A stretch of DNA of 31,510 nt from a virus. The notes under the pieces were generated by a model. It did not search any database. It had not been told where the DNA came from and saw nothing but the letters and a program-made list of their open reading frames with translations. How positions within the stretch are numbered: the first letter of the stretch is position 1; the number at the start of each line of letters is the position of its first letter. A program made the translations under genes and the position numbers. This document shows, one piece after another, positions 6,406 through 12,744 of this stretch. The stretch lies in IMG/VR virus record IMGVR_UViG_3300030098_000955, positions 1 to 31,510 of that record. The stretch is one strand, 5' to 3'.

Positions 6406-6582
6406 TTATTTATTTTCTATCCAACTTATTTGTTCTTTCATTATCTTTATCTCCATTTGGTAGTTTTTTACCCAATAGTTATGCATAACTTTCTTATAAC
6501 CTTTTCTCATTCTTGCAATTCTTTTTTCAAGAACTTCTATCTTCATTTTTAAGTTTTTTACTATTTGATATTGTGTTTTCAT
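6406..6582 (-). CDS. Small basic coiled-coil protein, 58 aa
   Basis: The minus-strand ORF from ATG 6582 to TAA 6406 encodes 58 residues, very rich in Lys, Met, Ile and Glu, with a heptad-like pattern (L-K-M-K-I-E-V-L-E-K-R-I) and a second helix ending in Q-I-S-W-I-E-N-K. It fills exactly the space between the 123-residue gene (stop 6588) and the Cys-rich gene (start 6403), with 3-6 base gaps. I read it as a real small gene. Function unknown. Confidence 0.6.
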   Translation of the reverse strand: MKTQYQIVKNLKMKIEVLEKRIARMRKGYKKVMHNYWVKNYQMEIKIMKEQISWIENK

Positions 6583-6587
6583 AGTTA

Positions 6588-6959
6588 TTAATCTCTTATT
6601 TGTTTAATGAATTTGTGCATAGCGTTTCGCCACTCGTCTTTTGTAACTTGTATATTGTCTTTATTAAATACAGAATCAATAGTTACAAAGCTATATGCTA
6701 TTCCGTCTATATTTTCTTGTAATACGTCTGCTGTTAGTTTACCTTCTTTTACTCTTGCTCTGTAGTACCAATTTGTGTGTTCTACATTCCATTTAAAATA
6801 AACAGGTAAATCAGAATGTTTGTATTCTTTAATTGTAGATACTTGCTGAGTTACTTTAAACGTCTTTTCTTTTGCAGCAACTTTGTTAGAAGTTTCTAAG
6901 TCTTCTTGTCTTAGTTCTTCTATTTGATTTTTTAATTCATAAAATCTTTCTTTTGTCAT
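6588..6959 (-). CDS. Hypothetical early protein
   Basis: This 123-residue protein has an N-terminal helix (E-L-K-N-Q-I-E-E-L-R-Q-E-D), a central strand-rich part with several Trp/Tyr (W-N-V-E-H-T-N-W-Y-Y-R-A-R-V) and a C-terminal helix with W-R-N-A-M-H-K-F-I. I recognise no family. Upstream lies one copy of the TATAAACTAAAA leader repeat (6968-6979) and the A-rich sequence ATTAAGAAAATG, which the 6995-7192 gene also has at its start. Confidence 0.55.
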   Translation of the reverse strand: MTKERFYELKNQIEELRQEDLETSNKVAAKEKTFKVTQQVSTIKEYKHSDLPVYFKWNVEHTNWYYRARVKEGKLTADVLQENIDGIAYSFVTIDSVFNKDNIQVTKDEWRNAMHKFIKQIRD

Positions 6960-6967
6960 TTTCTTAA

Positions 6968-6979
6968 TTTTAGTTTATA
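6968..6979 (-). repeat. TATAAACTAAAA leader repeat (copy 2)
   Basis: The minus strand reads TATAAACTAAAA nine bases before the ATG at 6959. The identical 12-mer occurs at 7478-7489 and 26065-26076, each shortly before a start codon. This copy and the one at 7478 share a preceding G (13-mer). It may be a promoter element or a translation-enhancing leader. Confidence 0.45.
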
Positions 6980-6994
6980 CTTTGTTTTTAGTTG

Positions 6995-7192
6995 TTAAAT
7001 TATATTGTATAATTTCAATTTATTTTCTTCTACCTTTTTTTGATAAGCACTTGAAGTTTGTATCATATACTGACTTTCATAGTTATCATATTTGTCTACA
7101 TACTTTTTTATCATTCTGTAAAGGTTTTCAAATTGCATATTCTTTTTGTCTTTTAAGAATTTTCTGCATTCTGTAATTGATAATTTTTTCAT
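6995..7192 (-). CDS. Small basic protein behind a hammerhead ribozyme
   Basis: This 65-residue basic protein is probably all-helical (T-E-C-R-K-F-L-K-D-K-K, then Y-R-M-I-K-K-Y-V-D-K-Y). It has no recognised domain. If the hammerhead at 7205-7254 cleaves, the mRNA for this gene would begin with a 5'-hydroxyl at base 7210, leaving an 18-base leader with the A-rich ATTAAGAAA before the ATG at 7192. Confidence 0.55.
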   Translation of the reverse strand: MKKLSITECRKFLKDKKNMQFENLYRMIKKYVDKYDNYESQYMIQTSSAYQKKVEENKLKLYNII

Positions 7193-7204
7193 TTTCTTAA
7201 TATT

Positions 7205-7254
7205 GGTTAAGACGCCTCTCGGCGTTTCGCTTATTTAAAGCTCGTCAGCTAACC
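7205..7254 (-). ncRNA. Type I hammerhead ribozyme
   Basis: The minus strand (7254 to 7205) reads stem I GGTTAG, core CTGACGA, stem II GCTT-TAAAT-AAGC, core GAAA, stem III CGCC-GAGA-GGCG, then TC and the other strand of stem I TTAACC. All invariant core bases are present: C3 U4 G5 A6 N7 G8 A9, G12 A13 A14, the A15.1-U16.1 pair, and C17 at the cleavage site. Cleavage is predicted between 7211 (C) and 7210 (U). Stems II (4 bp, 5-base loop) and III (4 bp plus A-U, GNRA loop) are closed; stem I is open, hence type I. Hammerheads are known in phage genomes. Activity, and the stem I-loop II contact, cannot be judged from this sequence alone. Confidence 0.9.
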
Positions 7255-7268
7255 TATCTTTTGTATTT

Positions 7269-7466
7269 TTATAATATCTCCCAATCAACTACTTCTGTTG
7301 TCCAAGGGTTGTGACCAAATTGTTCCGCACATAAGTCAGTTGCCTTCATTTTTGCTTCCCATTCTGACCTTGCTTCTACTGTGTAATCAATACAAGTTAA
7401 TTTATCTGATTTGCTTGGGTTTTCTTTAACCTCTACTTCTACTGTGTATTCAAATTTATTTTCCAT
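7269..7466 (-). CDS. Small hypothetical protein, first gene of the early region
   Basis: This 65-residue acidic protein has a beta-strand pattern in the first half (F-E-Y-T-V-E-V-E-V, then I-D-Y-T-V-E-A-R-S) followed by a helix (W-E-A-K-M-K-A-T-D-L-C-A-E-Q-F) and a Trp-rich end. The shape suggests a compact alpha/beta fold; no family recognised. It is the first coding region after the structured RNA candidate. A TATAAACTAAAA repeat lies 12 bases before its ATG. The hammerhead lies just behind its stop codon. Confidence 0.6.
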   Translation of the reverse strand: MENKFEYTVEVEVKENPSKSDKLTCIDYTVEARSEWEAKMKATDLCAEQFGHNPWTTEVVDWEIL

Positions 7467-7477
7467 TATTTTCTTCT

Positions 7478-7489
7478 TTTTAGTTTATA
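7478..7489 (-). repeat. TATAAACTAAAA leader repeat (copy 1)
   Basis: This exact 12-mer on the minus strand lies in the leader of the 7269-7466 gene, downstream of the structured RNA. It is preceded by G, as at 6968-6979. Confidence 0.45.
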
Positions 7490-7540
7490 CTTTTGCTCCG
7501 TTTGGTAAGGTGGTTGCTTCTGCCTTTATTTTTATATTTT

Positions 7541-7762
7541 AAAAAAGGAGTAAAGCAATTATTTGTTTACTTTGAATTGTGTTTAATATCTTAATAAAAC
7601 CTGTTCGCAATAGAACTCTCCATATTCTGACCTTACAGCTGTTCTCACAAGGCGTGATGGCGGTTGACACTTTATAAAGCTTGGCTTTATACATTAAGTA
7701 ATTGAGTTCTCGTTGGCTTGCCTTTACTTAACGCTCATTTGACTCGTTTGCTTTACTCCTTT
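7541..7762 (-). ncRNA. Candidate structured non-coding RNA with pseudoknot
   Basis: On the minus strand, AAAGGAGTAAAGCAA (7762-7748) pairs perfectly with TTGCTTTACTCCTTT (7558-7544), followed by a U-run ending at 7541. Inside, CGTTAAGTAA (7733-7724) pairs with TTACTTAATG (7701-7692). Directly abutting it is a hairpin TATAAAGC/GCTTTATA (7691-7684 with 7680-7673, three-base loop). AGAACTC in the first hairpin loop (7710-7704) is complementary to GAGTTCT (7618-7612), a pseudoknot. CCTTGT/GTAAGG (7652-7647 with 7636-7631) adds a fourth helix. Two helices close only with G-U wobbles on the minus strand and would have A-C mismatches on the plus strand. No known RNA family is recognised. Confidence 0.6.
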
Positions 7763-7937
7763 AATATTTCAATGAACTAATTATGAGGTAAATATAATAA
7801 GAAGATATATATAAACCAAGTAAAAGTGTTAAAAACTTATTAACAATTGTAATGTGAATAAGATTATTACGTATAAGACGTTCTAATACGTTTCGGATAT
7901 AATATATATAAAAATAAAAAGAATCGCTTAAAACGCT
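7763..7937. other. A/T-rich non-coding segment, possible origin/control region
   Basis: With the RNA at 7541-7762, this segment makes up the only long gene-free stretch (7467-7937). It contains the promoter candidate and a 23-bp imperfect palindrome ACGTAT...ATACGT (7869-7891) with an ACGTT centre. It also contains alternating A/T runs and, at 7925-7954, three similar decamers (CGCTTAAAA, CGCTTTAAAA, AAGCTTAAAA), the last two overlapping the 24-residue ORF. Long A/T stretches plus short repeats would suit a replication origin or operator, but no DnaA box is obvious. Confidence 0.35.
7789..7819 (-). promoter_or_regulatory. Bacteroidetes-type promoter candidate for the early transcript
   Basis: The minus strand has TTG (7819-7817), 20 bases, then TATATTTA (7796-7789). 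This is one base off the Bacteroidetes -7 element TAnnTTTG, at a normal distance from the -33 TTG. Transcription would start near 7780-7785, about 20 bases before the structured RNA's closing stem, and run left into the early genes. Confidence 0.45.
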
Positions 7938-8012
7938 TTAAAACAAGCTTAAAAGTAACATTATAGCAATTATACTTAGGTACACTAAGAATATCTTGGT
8001 ATTATCTTTCAT
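7938..8012 (-). CDS. Membrane micropeptide, 24 aa
   Basis: The minus-strand ORF from ATG 8012 to TAA 7938 encodes 24 residues: a short charged N-terminus (M-K-D-N-T-K) and one hydrophobic span (I-F-L-V-Y-L-S-I-I-A-I-M-L-L-L-S-L-F) to the end. Its ATG overlaps the TGA of the metallophosphoesterase gene (ATGA, 8009-8012), the same coupling seen elsewhere in this genome. It closes the late transcription unit after the lysis genes. A pinholin-like or other membrane role is possible but unproven. Confidence 0.5.
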   Translation of the reverse strand: MKDNTKIFLVYLSIIAIMLLLSLF

Positions 8013-8752
8013 AAAGGCATTAGTAAATTAATAGGTATTGTTCCGTTTTCTAAAACAACAGTACAGCCAATAGCAGGTTTCTTGCCGTATTTTGCATAAG
8101 CCATAGCGTAACTTTCGTGGTTTATACCACAACCGACTTGAGTTCCAAAGACCCTAAACTTCATTCCAACGTACCATTCTGTATAACATTGTGTATGTAA
8201 ATGACCCTGTACTGTATTCATCATATCTGCACGACACTTAGTCCTCGCAGTTCCACCTTCTCCGTGTATGTATTGTACGTTGTCTTGTTCGTATCGTTCT
8301 AAGAAATCCCAATTTGGTACTTCTAAAACTTCTTTATACGACTTAATCCATTTAGAAGGTATTGCACTTGTTTGTGCTTTTCGCATAATCATTCTATCGT
8401 GATTGCCTATTATAACCTTAGCAATAGGAAACGCTTTATACCAACGTGCTATACGTTTAATAGAAAGTTCTAATTCGTCTGCTCCACCCATTCCGTCTGC
8501 AGAAGTTTCGTGATAACTAGAATAATGATTATCCACTATATCACCAATAAATATAACATCTGATATATTATACTTATTGTATTGTTCCAAACAGAAGTCC
8601 AAGTATGCGTCTAAACAAAAAGGTTCGTGTAAATCGCCTACGACTAAGACATTACGTACTTTGTCTTTACGCATACGTTGGATAACTTCTATTTCGTTTG
8701 GTTTAAGTCTGTATCTATTACTTCTTTCCACTATCAGCAATACCTTGACCAA
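8009..8752 (-). CDS. Calcineurin-like metallophosphoesterase
   Basis: This 247-residue protein has all metal-binding motifs of the family in order: G-D-L-H (39-42), G-D-I-V-D-N (70-75), G-N-H-D-R (116-120), H-G-E (163-165) and G-H-L-H (183-186). These coordinate two metal ions and hydrolyse phosphomono- or diesters. Phage members include nucleases and nucleotide phosphatases; no extra domain indicates the substrate. The first 27 residues are outside the fold, and Met28 is an alternative start that would avoid most of the overlap with the holin-like gene. It lies at the end of the lysis region, so its timing is probably late. Confidence 0.88.
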   Translation of the reverse strand: MVKVLLIVERSNRYRLKPNEIEVIQRMRKDKVRNVLVVGDLHEPFCLDAYLDFCLEQYNKYNISDVIFIGDIVDNHYSSYHETSADGMGGADELELSIKRIARWYKAFPIAKVIIGNHDRMIMRKAQTSAIPSKWIKSYKEVLEVPNWDFLERYEQDNVQYIHGEGGTARTKCRADMMNTVQGHLHTQCYTEWYVGMKFRVFGTQVGCGINHESYAMAYAKYGKKPAIGCTVVLENGTIPINLLMPL

Positions 8753-8900
8753 TTACAAGTGATACTCCTGCGTAGAAAATTGTCTGTGCAGTTTCTGCGT
8801 CTACACCTAAATACTTTACTATCAAAGGAATTACGATACTACCTATTGCGTACCAAAATTTCTTTGATTTGAACATCGTTAATAAAAGCCAATTTTTCAT
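8718..8900 (-). CDS. Small holin-like membrane protein
   Basis: This 60-residue protein has two hydrophobic spans: about 16-30 (W-Y-A-I-G-S-I-V-I-P-L-I-V) and about 40-54 (I-F-Y-A-G-V-S-L-V-I-G), with a basic N-terminus and a charged end (D-S-G-K-K). It lies directly behind the M15 endolysin gene. Size, two spans and position fit a small holin. Proteins of this shape in Bacteroidetes phages are usually annotated only as hypothetical or holin. The 53-residue membrane protein at 9395-9556 is the competing holin or an antiholin partner. Confidence 0.6.
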   Translation of the reverse strand: MKNWLLLTMFKSKKFWYAIGSIVIPLIVKYLGVDAETAQTIFYAGVSLVIGQGIADSGKK

Positions 8901-8923
8901 AGTTAAAATTTTTAGTTAATAAA

Positions 8924-9292
8924 TTAGTTATAAGTCCATATAACGTTTTGGTCTTTGCTAGGGTCTACGTCACAATGAATAAATTTAGACTTAGCGTTTA
9001 TTCCTATCCTGTTTATTCCTACTTTCATTAGAGCGTTTACTATTAAATATAATTGCCTACTTCCTTTATATGCAATATCAACTGCTAGACCTTTTAAATG
9101 TGCAGAATTAAAAACGCCACCCACCCTACGATTTGTCGCTTCTGAACGCCAACCTGATGTAATAACAAAAGGAGTATCTGCTTCTTGACGTGCTTGGTCA
9201 AGCAATTCAACAAAATGTTTATTCATATTGAATCCTGAATTTGGTATAGATTTGTCTGCAAATTCTGATATATCAAAGTAATTAAAAGCCAT
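8924..9292 (-). CDS. Endolysin, peptidase M15 (D-Ala-D-Ala / L-Ala-D-Glu type)
   Basis: This 122-residue protein is the compact M15A catalytic domain with no signal peptide or cell-wall-binding domain. The zinc and catalytic residues are visible: S-x-H65-L-K-G-L-A-V-D72 and F-I-H106-C-D, with the substrate-loop V-I-T-S-G-W-R at 43-49. It would cleave peptidoglycan cross-links or stems in the periplasm after release by a holin. Neighbours on both sides are membrane peptides, as in a lysis cassette. Its start is preceded by GTGCA-N8-TGCAC, a small inverted repeat, and by TATTATTTA, a loose match to the late motif. Confidence 0.9.
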   Translation of the reverse strand: MAFNYFDISEFADKSIPNSGFNMNKHFVELLDQARQEADTPFVITSGWRSEATNRRVGGVFNSAHLKGLAVDIAYKGSRQLYLIVNALMKVGINRIGINAKSKFIHCDVDPSKDQNVIWTYN

Positions 9293-9394
9293 TATAAATA
9301 ATATAGTGCATATATTTTTGCACCTTTTACTTCTTTAATAAGTTTTTTTCTTACCTTTTTTTCTTCCTTTTTTTCCCACTTTGGATTTTTTGAA

Positions 9395-9556
9395 TTAAGT
9401 TTTCTTCTTTTCAAATTTTATAAATTTATAAATCGTGAACGTAATAGCCAACACTAAAGAAACTAGCGTTAGAATTTCGTTGCAATCTGTGATACTAAAT
9501 CCTATTGCCGAGCCGTTTGCTACGGCTACCTGTATGCTGTCCTTCATTTCTTTCAT
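9395..9556 (-). CDS. Single-span membrane protein, 53 aa (holin candidate)
   Basis: The minus-strand ORF from ATG 9556 to TAA 9395 encodes 53 residues. An amphipathic start (K-E-M-K-D-S-I-Q-V-A-V-A) is followed by one strong span at about 28-45 (I-L-T-L-V-S-L-V-L-A-I-T-F-T-I-Y) and a Lys-rich tail (F-E-K-K-K-T). Position before the M15 endolysin gene and the layout (one span plus basic tail) suit a class III-like holin or holin partner. Its 5' end overlaps a 44-codon ORF. About 100 bases of A-rich sequence separate it from the endolysin gene; nothing else is seen there. Confidence 0.55.
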   Translation of the reverse strand: MKEMKDSIQVAVANGSAIGFSITDCNEILTLVSLVLAITFTIYKFIKFEKKKT

Positions 9557-9629
9557 TTGTTTGTTTTTGCAAATATCCTTTCAATGCAGTTTCGTTTTTT
9601 ATTTTCGGTTTATAATGTCCTCGTTTCAT
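9495..9629 (-). CDS. Small basic protein, 44 aa
   Basis: The minus-strand ORF from ATG 9629 to TAG 9495 encodes 44 residues, strongly basic (M-K-R-G-H-Y-K-P-K-I-K-N at the start; S-R-S-K-R-L-G-N-R-I at the end). The ATG shares a base with the stop of the adaptor gene (TAATG at 9627-9631), typical of coupling. It overlaps the 53-residue membrane protein gene by 62 bases. No family is recognised; the overlap makes either ORF alone less certain. Confidence 0.4.
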   Translation of the reverse strand: MKRGHYKPKIKNETALKGYLQKQTNERNEGQHTGSRSKRLGNRI

Positions 9630-10195
9630 TATTTTAAATCAGAAGTTAAAAAATCATCTAAAGTTATTTTACCACCTTTATTTCTTTGTTGCTCTAAGTT
9701 CATACCTGAGTAGAAAGCGTTAGTATCAGGGTCTACGTCAGCACCTGTGTTGGTTGAGTATTCAGGATAGGAAGAAGTATTATGTCTTATATAAGTAATC
9801 ATTCGTTCAGTATAGAACTCAGCCGTGTTTCTGATTTCTTCACGTAATCCCTGTGCTTCTGATTCACTTATAGGAGTGGAATTTTCTGCAGTTTTAGTAA
9901 CTACGTTGTTATTCATTACTTTGAACCTTAGAAAAGGTAACGCTTCGTAAAAACTCCAATGAACCAAAGCGTCTGAAATATAATCTTCTACTAAAGTTTG
10001 GTAAACACCTGCTAAAGAACCACCTGAAATATCTGACTGAAGTTTAGCAAAAAGGTCTGTACCTAACTTTGTTTCAATATACTTCTTTTGTGCGACTTTT
10101 ATATAAGGTAAAATATATTCTACGTCTACTGAATTTCCTATTGCAGTAGAATCTTTTAATTTGTTTTCTGATATGAATAATATATAGTTCGCCAT
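9629..10195 (-). CDS. Head-tail adaptor (DUF6712-like)
   Basis: This 188-residue protein matches the Bacteroidetes phage adaptor pattern: a V-D-V-E-Y-I-L-P-Y-I-K-V-A-Q-K-K-Y-I-E motif near residues 23-41, a helical core (Q-T-L-V-E-D-Y-I-S-D-A-L-V-H-W), an R-F-K-V-M-N-N-N-V-V segment and a disordered C-terminus. Such DUF6712-type proteins correspond functionally to gp6-like connectors stacked on the portal. It directly follows the portal gene with a 3-base gap, as expected. Confidence 0.75.
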   Translation of the reverse strand: MANYILFISENKLKDSTAIGNSVDVEYILPYIKVAQKKYIETKLGTDLFAKLQSDISGGSLAGVYQTLVEDYISDALVHWSFYEALPFLRFKVMNNNVVTKTAENSTPISESEAQGLREEIRNTAEFYTERMITYIRHNTSSYPEYSTNTGADVDPDTNAFYSGMNLEQQRNKGGKITLDDFLTSDLK

Positions 10196-10198
10196 TTC

Positions 10199-12055
10199 TT
10201 ATTTATTTATAAATCCTTTTTTGGGCATACGTTTAGGTGCGTTAGCAACTTCTGAATCGTTTGGTGTTGGATAAAACCCTTCACTTCTTGCCTTTGCAGT
10301 AGAAATAAGCATATCATCATCTAAAGGTCTTTTCATACCTCTACCTAAAGCTGTCTTAAAAATTCTACGAATCCACCTATGGTGACAATTACCACCGCCT
10401 TTGTAAAGCCATATACTATACTCTTTTGTTCCTTTCTCTCCCCAACCCGGATTCACTTTTAAACTGTTCATTTGTAAAATATCTTCCTTACGATACATCT
10501 TTTTAGCTGACATCATTTTTCTGCAAAATTCTCTAGATGTACCTGTCTTTCTGCTTAACCCTGAATCTTCGTCATATACGTATCTTACCCTATAATATTT
10601 GTCATACGTCTTAGGGTTTAATCTGTCTTGCTCACTTGTTGCGTTTGGTCTAGCTGTTCCTGTCGTAGCAAGTTCAATATGTGATAGTTCGTTAAGATTA
10701 GATTCAAAATCAAATTCAGCGTGTTCACCTTCTGCGTCTTCTTCGTGTACTAGTTCCCAATCTTCAGGAATATCTTCGCCAAATTCTTGTATAAATTTAT
10801 CTAGTTCTGTAACTTCTTCTGACATATTATATCTGTCTTCGTCATCTGCAGTTATTTCATCATTCTCTAATGGAGGTAATCCTAGTTCTTCTCTTATTTC
10901 GTCTTGCGTCATAACCTCTTTCATATCTTCAACAGTAAACTTACTTGTGATAGGTTTAAATTGTTGTATAGAAATAGGTAAGTTAATATCGTTTATATCT
11001 AGAATCTTTTTAAAGCAATTAAGTAAGTGTTCTTGAAAAGGTTTAACTACTGCGTTAGAATATATTTCGTATGCTTCCGTCATTTCTTGTGCGTTATTAC
11101 CAAGACCTGAATCACTACGTATACCCATAAGCATAGGACTAGTAACTCTATGTGAGGTAAGTATGTTTTGAACGAGTAATTCTTGTAATGCGAGGTACTG
11201 TTTATCTGCGTTGCTTACTGCTATTGGTGTTATTTCAGGTGTTCTAGTTTTATCATCTGAGAATGTTAATACAAACTTACCACTAGCTTTGGCGCCTGTA
11301 AACTTAGACGCTAAACTATGTTCTATCTGCATTCTTTCTTCCTGCGTAGGTACACCATTCGCGAAGGAAATAAAATACGACCCTGAGAATCCGTTTTGTA
11401 TATTGCTTAAATGGAACTCGGCTACCTTTTGGTCTATCATAGCCCAATTACACCCTGAAACGTAGTCAGGGGTCTTGTAAAGGTGCATAGAAGGACTATA
11501 AAGTCCGTCATATATTATCTGACTTGCGTCTGCTCTATTATTCATATTAAAAGCAGGTACAGGTAATGGAGGATTCTTTCTAATATTAGTCCAATCTGCA
11601 CTAACGTAATACGTATCTATTTGTCCTCTTTCGTTTGGTAATCCAATTCGTATTTTTTCAACAGGTATATGATGCACCTCAGCGATTCGTGTTTTATCCT
11701 TTGACCAAATTATGTTAATAGCATACGCACCTTGTAGTTTAAAATCAAAAGCACACTTCTTAAATACTTCGTGCATAGTTTCACTAGAGTTTGCACCTGA
11801 TAAGAATTTTTTAAGTCTTACATAAGCGTCTAGATTTTCGCTATCTTCTACTATAAAACCTTCACCTGCTATCATATCACTTGTAGCATTTACAATAGCT
11901 GCGTGTGTACTTGAATTGTAGTAAAGGTCTATAAGAAATTGAGGATACAAGTTAGCCCAATCTTCTGTACCGTACTCTATCCAATCTTTACCCATAGCCT
12001 CACGTATTATCGGTGCTGTTTGAGTTTCTAGGTTTATATTTAATATATTTTCCAT
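10199..12055 (-). CDS. Portal protein with C-terminal extension
   Basis: This 618-residue protein has a portal region of roughly 30-400: T-H-A-A-I-V-N-A-T-S-D-M-I-A-G-E-G near the start, D-F-K-L-Q-G-A-Y-A-I-N clip/wing sequences, and L-L-V-Q-N-I-L-T-S-H-R-V-T-S-P-M-L-M-G-I plus an E-x-Y-S-N-A-V-V-x-P-F-Q motif in the stem/crown. An acidic linker follows (E-D-I-P-E-D-W-E, 430-460). The last about 120 residues form a separate basic domain with F-C-R-K-M-M, Y-R-K-E-D-I and G-G-G-N-C-H-H-R-W motifs, seen fused or separate in Bacteroidetes phages and resembling head-maturation modules. The portal forms the dodecameric DNA gate. Its position late in the structural block, after the tail tube, is unusual. 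Confidence 0.85.
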   Translation of the reverse strand: MENILNINLETQTAPIIREAMGKDWIEYGTEDWANLYPQFLIDLYYNSSTHAAIVNATSDMIAGEGFIVEDSENLDAYVRLKKFLSGANSSETMHEVFKKCAFDFKLQGAYAINIIWSKDKTRIAEVHHIPVEKIRIGLPNERGQIDTYYVSADWTNIRKNPPLPVPAFNMNNRADASQIIYDGLYSPSMHLYKTPDYVSGCNWAMIDQKVAEFHLSNIQNGFSGSYFISFANGVPTQEERMQIEHSLASKFTGAKASGKFVLTFSDDKTRTPEITPIAVSNADKQYLALQELLVQNILTSHRVTSPMLMGIRSDSGLGNNAQEMTEAYEIYSNAVVKPFQEHLLNCFKKILDINDINLPISIQQFKPITSKFTVEDMKEVMTQDEIREELGLPPLENDEITADDEDRYNMSEEVTELDKFIQEFGEDIPEDWELVHEEDAEGEHAEFDFESNLNELSHIELATTGTARPNATSEQDRLNPKTYDKYYRVRYVYDEDSGLSRKTGTSREFCRKMMSAKKMYRKEDILQMNSLKVNPGWGEKGTKEYSIWLYKGGGNCHHRWIRRIFKTALGRGMKRPLDDDMLISTAKARSEGFYPTPNDSEVANAPKRMPKKGFINK

Positions 12056-12744
12056 TATGAACTGTAATTATTTAAGTATGTATTTAGGTCAGCTCTTTCA
12101 AATGTTGTTAAACTAGCACCTTTTACTATTATTAATTGAGTAACATTAGCATTTAACCCCCCTTTTAGTCTATTAATAAGCATATTGCCTGAAGACGTTA
12201 CGTTTGTTGTTGAAGATTCAGTTCCGTCTAAATAAGTCCGTACTGCTGTTCCTGTTCTTTCTATTCCTATATTGTGATAAGCTGAAGTACCTATTGTAGC
12301 ACCAATAGTCCAATCTAAAGCACCACCACCCATTTTTGCCTTAAACGCACCTGAATTTTGTACCCTAAAGAATTGAACATTAACACCGTCTTTATTTGTT
12401 AGTACGTCATTTGAATTAATAGTCGTACCAAATTTAATCCTTATATATACTGCGAAATCTCCGTCTAATGTTATTTCAGAAGTCGTCAGCATATCTTTAT
12501 TTTCATCAGCAAAAAATATAGAATTATCACTTCCAACCCATACAGGGTTGTCTTCTTCTGATACTAAATGATTTGTGCCTTTACTATCACTCCATTGTGT
12601 AACATCATCTTCATCATCTGCTGCACTTGAATCTGATTCTAATACATTTGTATTGTATTTATACCAATGCTCTAAATTAGCTAATAGAGTGGGTGTAAAA
12701 TGCGTAGTCTGAGGTGCTAAAGTATTTTTAATTGCTAATCTCAT
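12055..12744 (-). CDS. LamG / concanavalin A-like lectin-fold virion protein
   Basis: This 229-residue protein has a laminin-G-like layout: an N-terminal H-W-Y-K-Y segment, then V-T-Q-W-S-D-S-K-G, the first sheet (D-G-D-F-A-V-Y-I-R-I-K-F-G), the middle H-N-I-G-I-E-R-T-G-T-A-V-R-T-Y-L-D-G signature and a final L-I-I-V-K-G strand. Such jellyroll modules bind glycans, so it may decorate the capsid or tail for host adsorption. It is coupled to the portal gene by an overlap at base 12055 and to the 94-residue gene by the overlap at 12744. Confidence 0.65.
   Translation of the reverse strand: MRLAIKNTLAPQTTHFTPTLLANLEHWYKYNTNVLESDSSAADDEDDVTQWSDSKGTNHLVSEEDNPVWVGSDNSIFFADENKDMLTTSEITLDGDFAVYIRIKFGTTINSNDVLTNKDGVNVQFFRVQNSGAFKAKMGGGALDWTIGATIGTSAYHNIGIERTGTAVRTYLDGTESSTTNVTSSGNMLINRLKGGLNANVTQLIIVKGASLTTFERADLNTYLNNYSS

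Noticed and set aside
7539-7694. A 51-codon ORF on the minus strand inside the structured RNA region
   Set aside because: Its ATG lies within a predicted helix, there is no ribosome site or coupling to a neighbour, and the codons coincide with the paired segments. The RNA structure explains the sequence better.
7541-7762. Retron-type or group I/II intron RNA
   Set aside because: The complementary ends recall a retron, but no reverse transcriptase is encoded in the whole genome. No intron core motifs or split gene are visible.
10599-11036. Plus-strand ORF of 145 codons, Ser-rich
   Set aside because: It is a mirror of the acidic part of the portal gene on the other strand; Ser-rich shadow frames arise opposite Glu/Asp-rich coding in A/T-rich genomes.
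12470-12500. Second hammerhead-like core (CTGACGA followed by GAAA) in the LamG-type gene
   Set aside because: The segment between the two core parts cannot form stem II, and it is inside a well-supported coding region.
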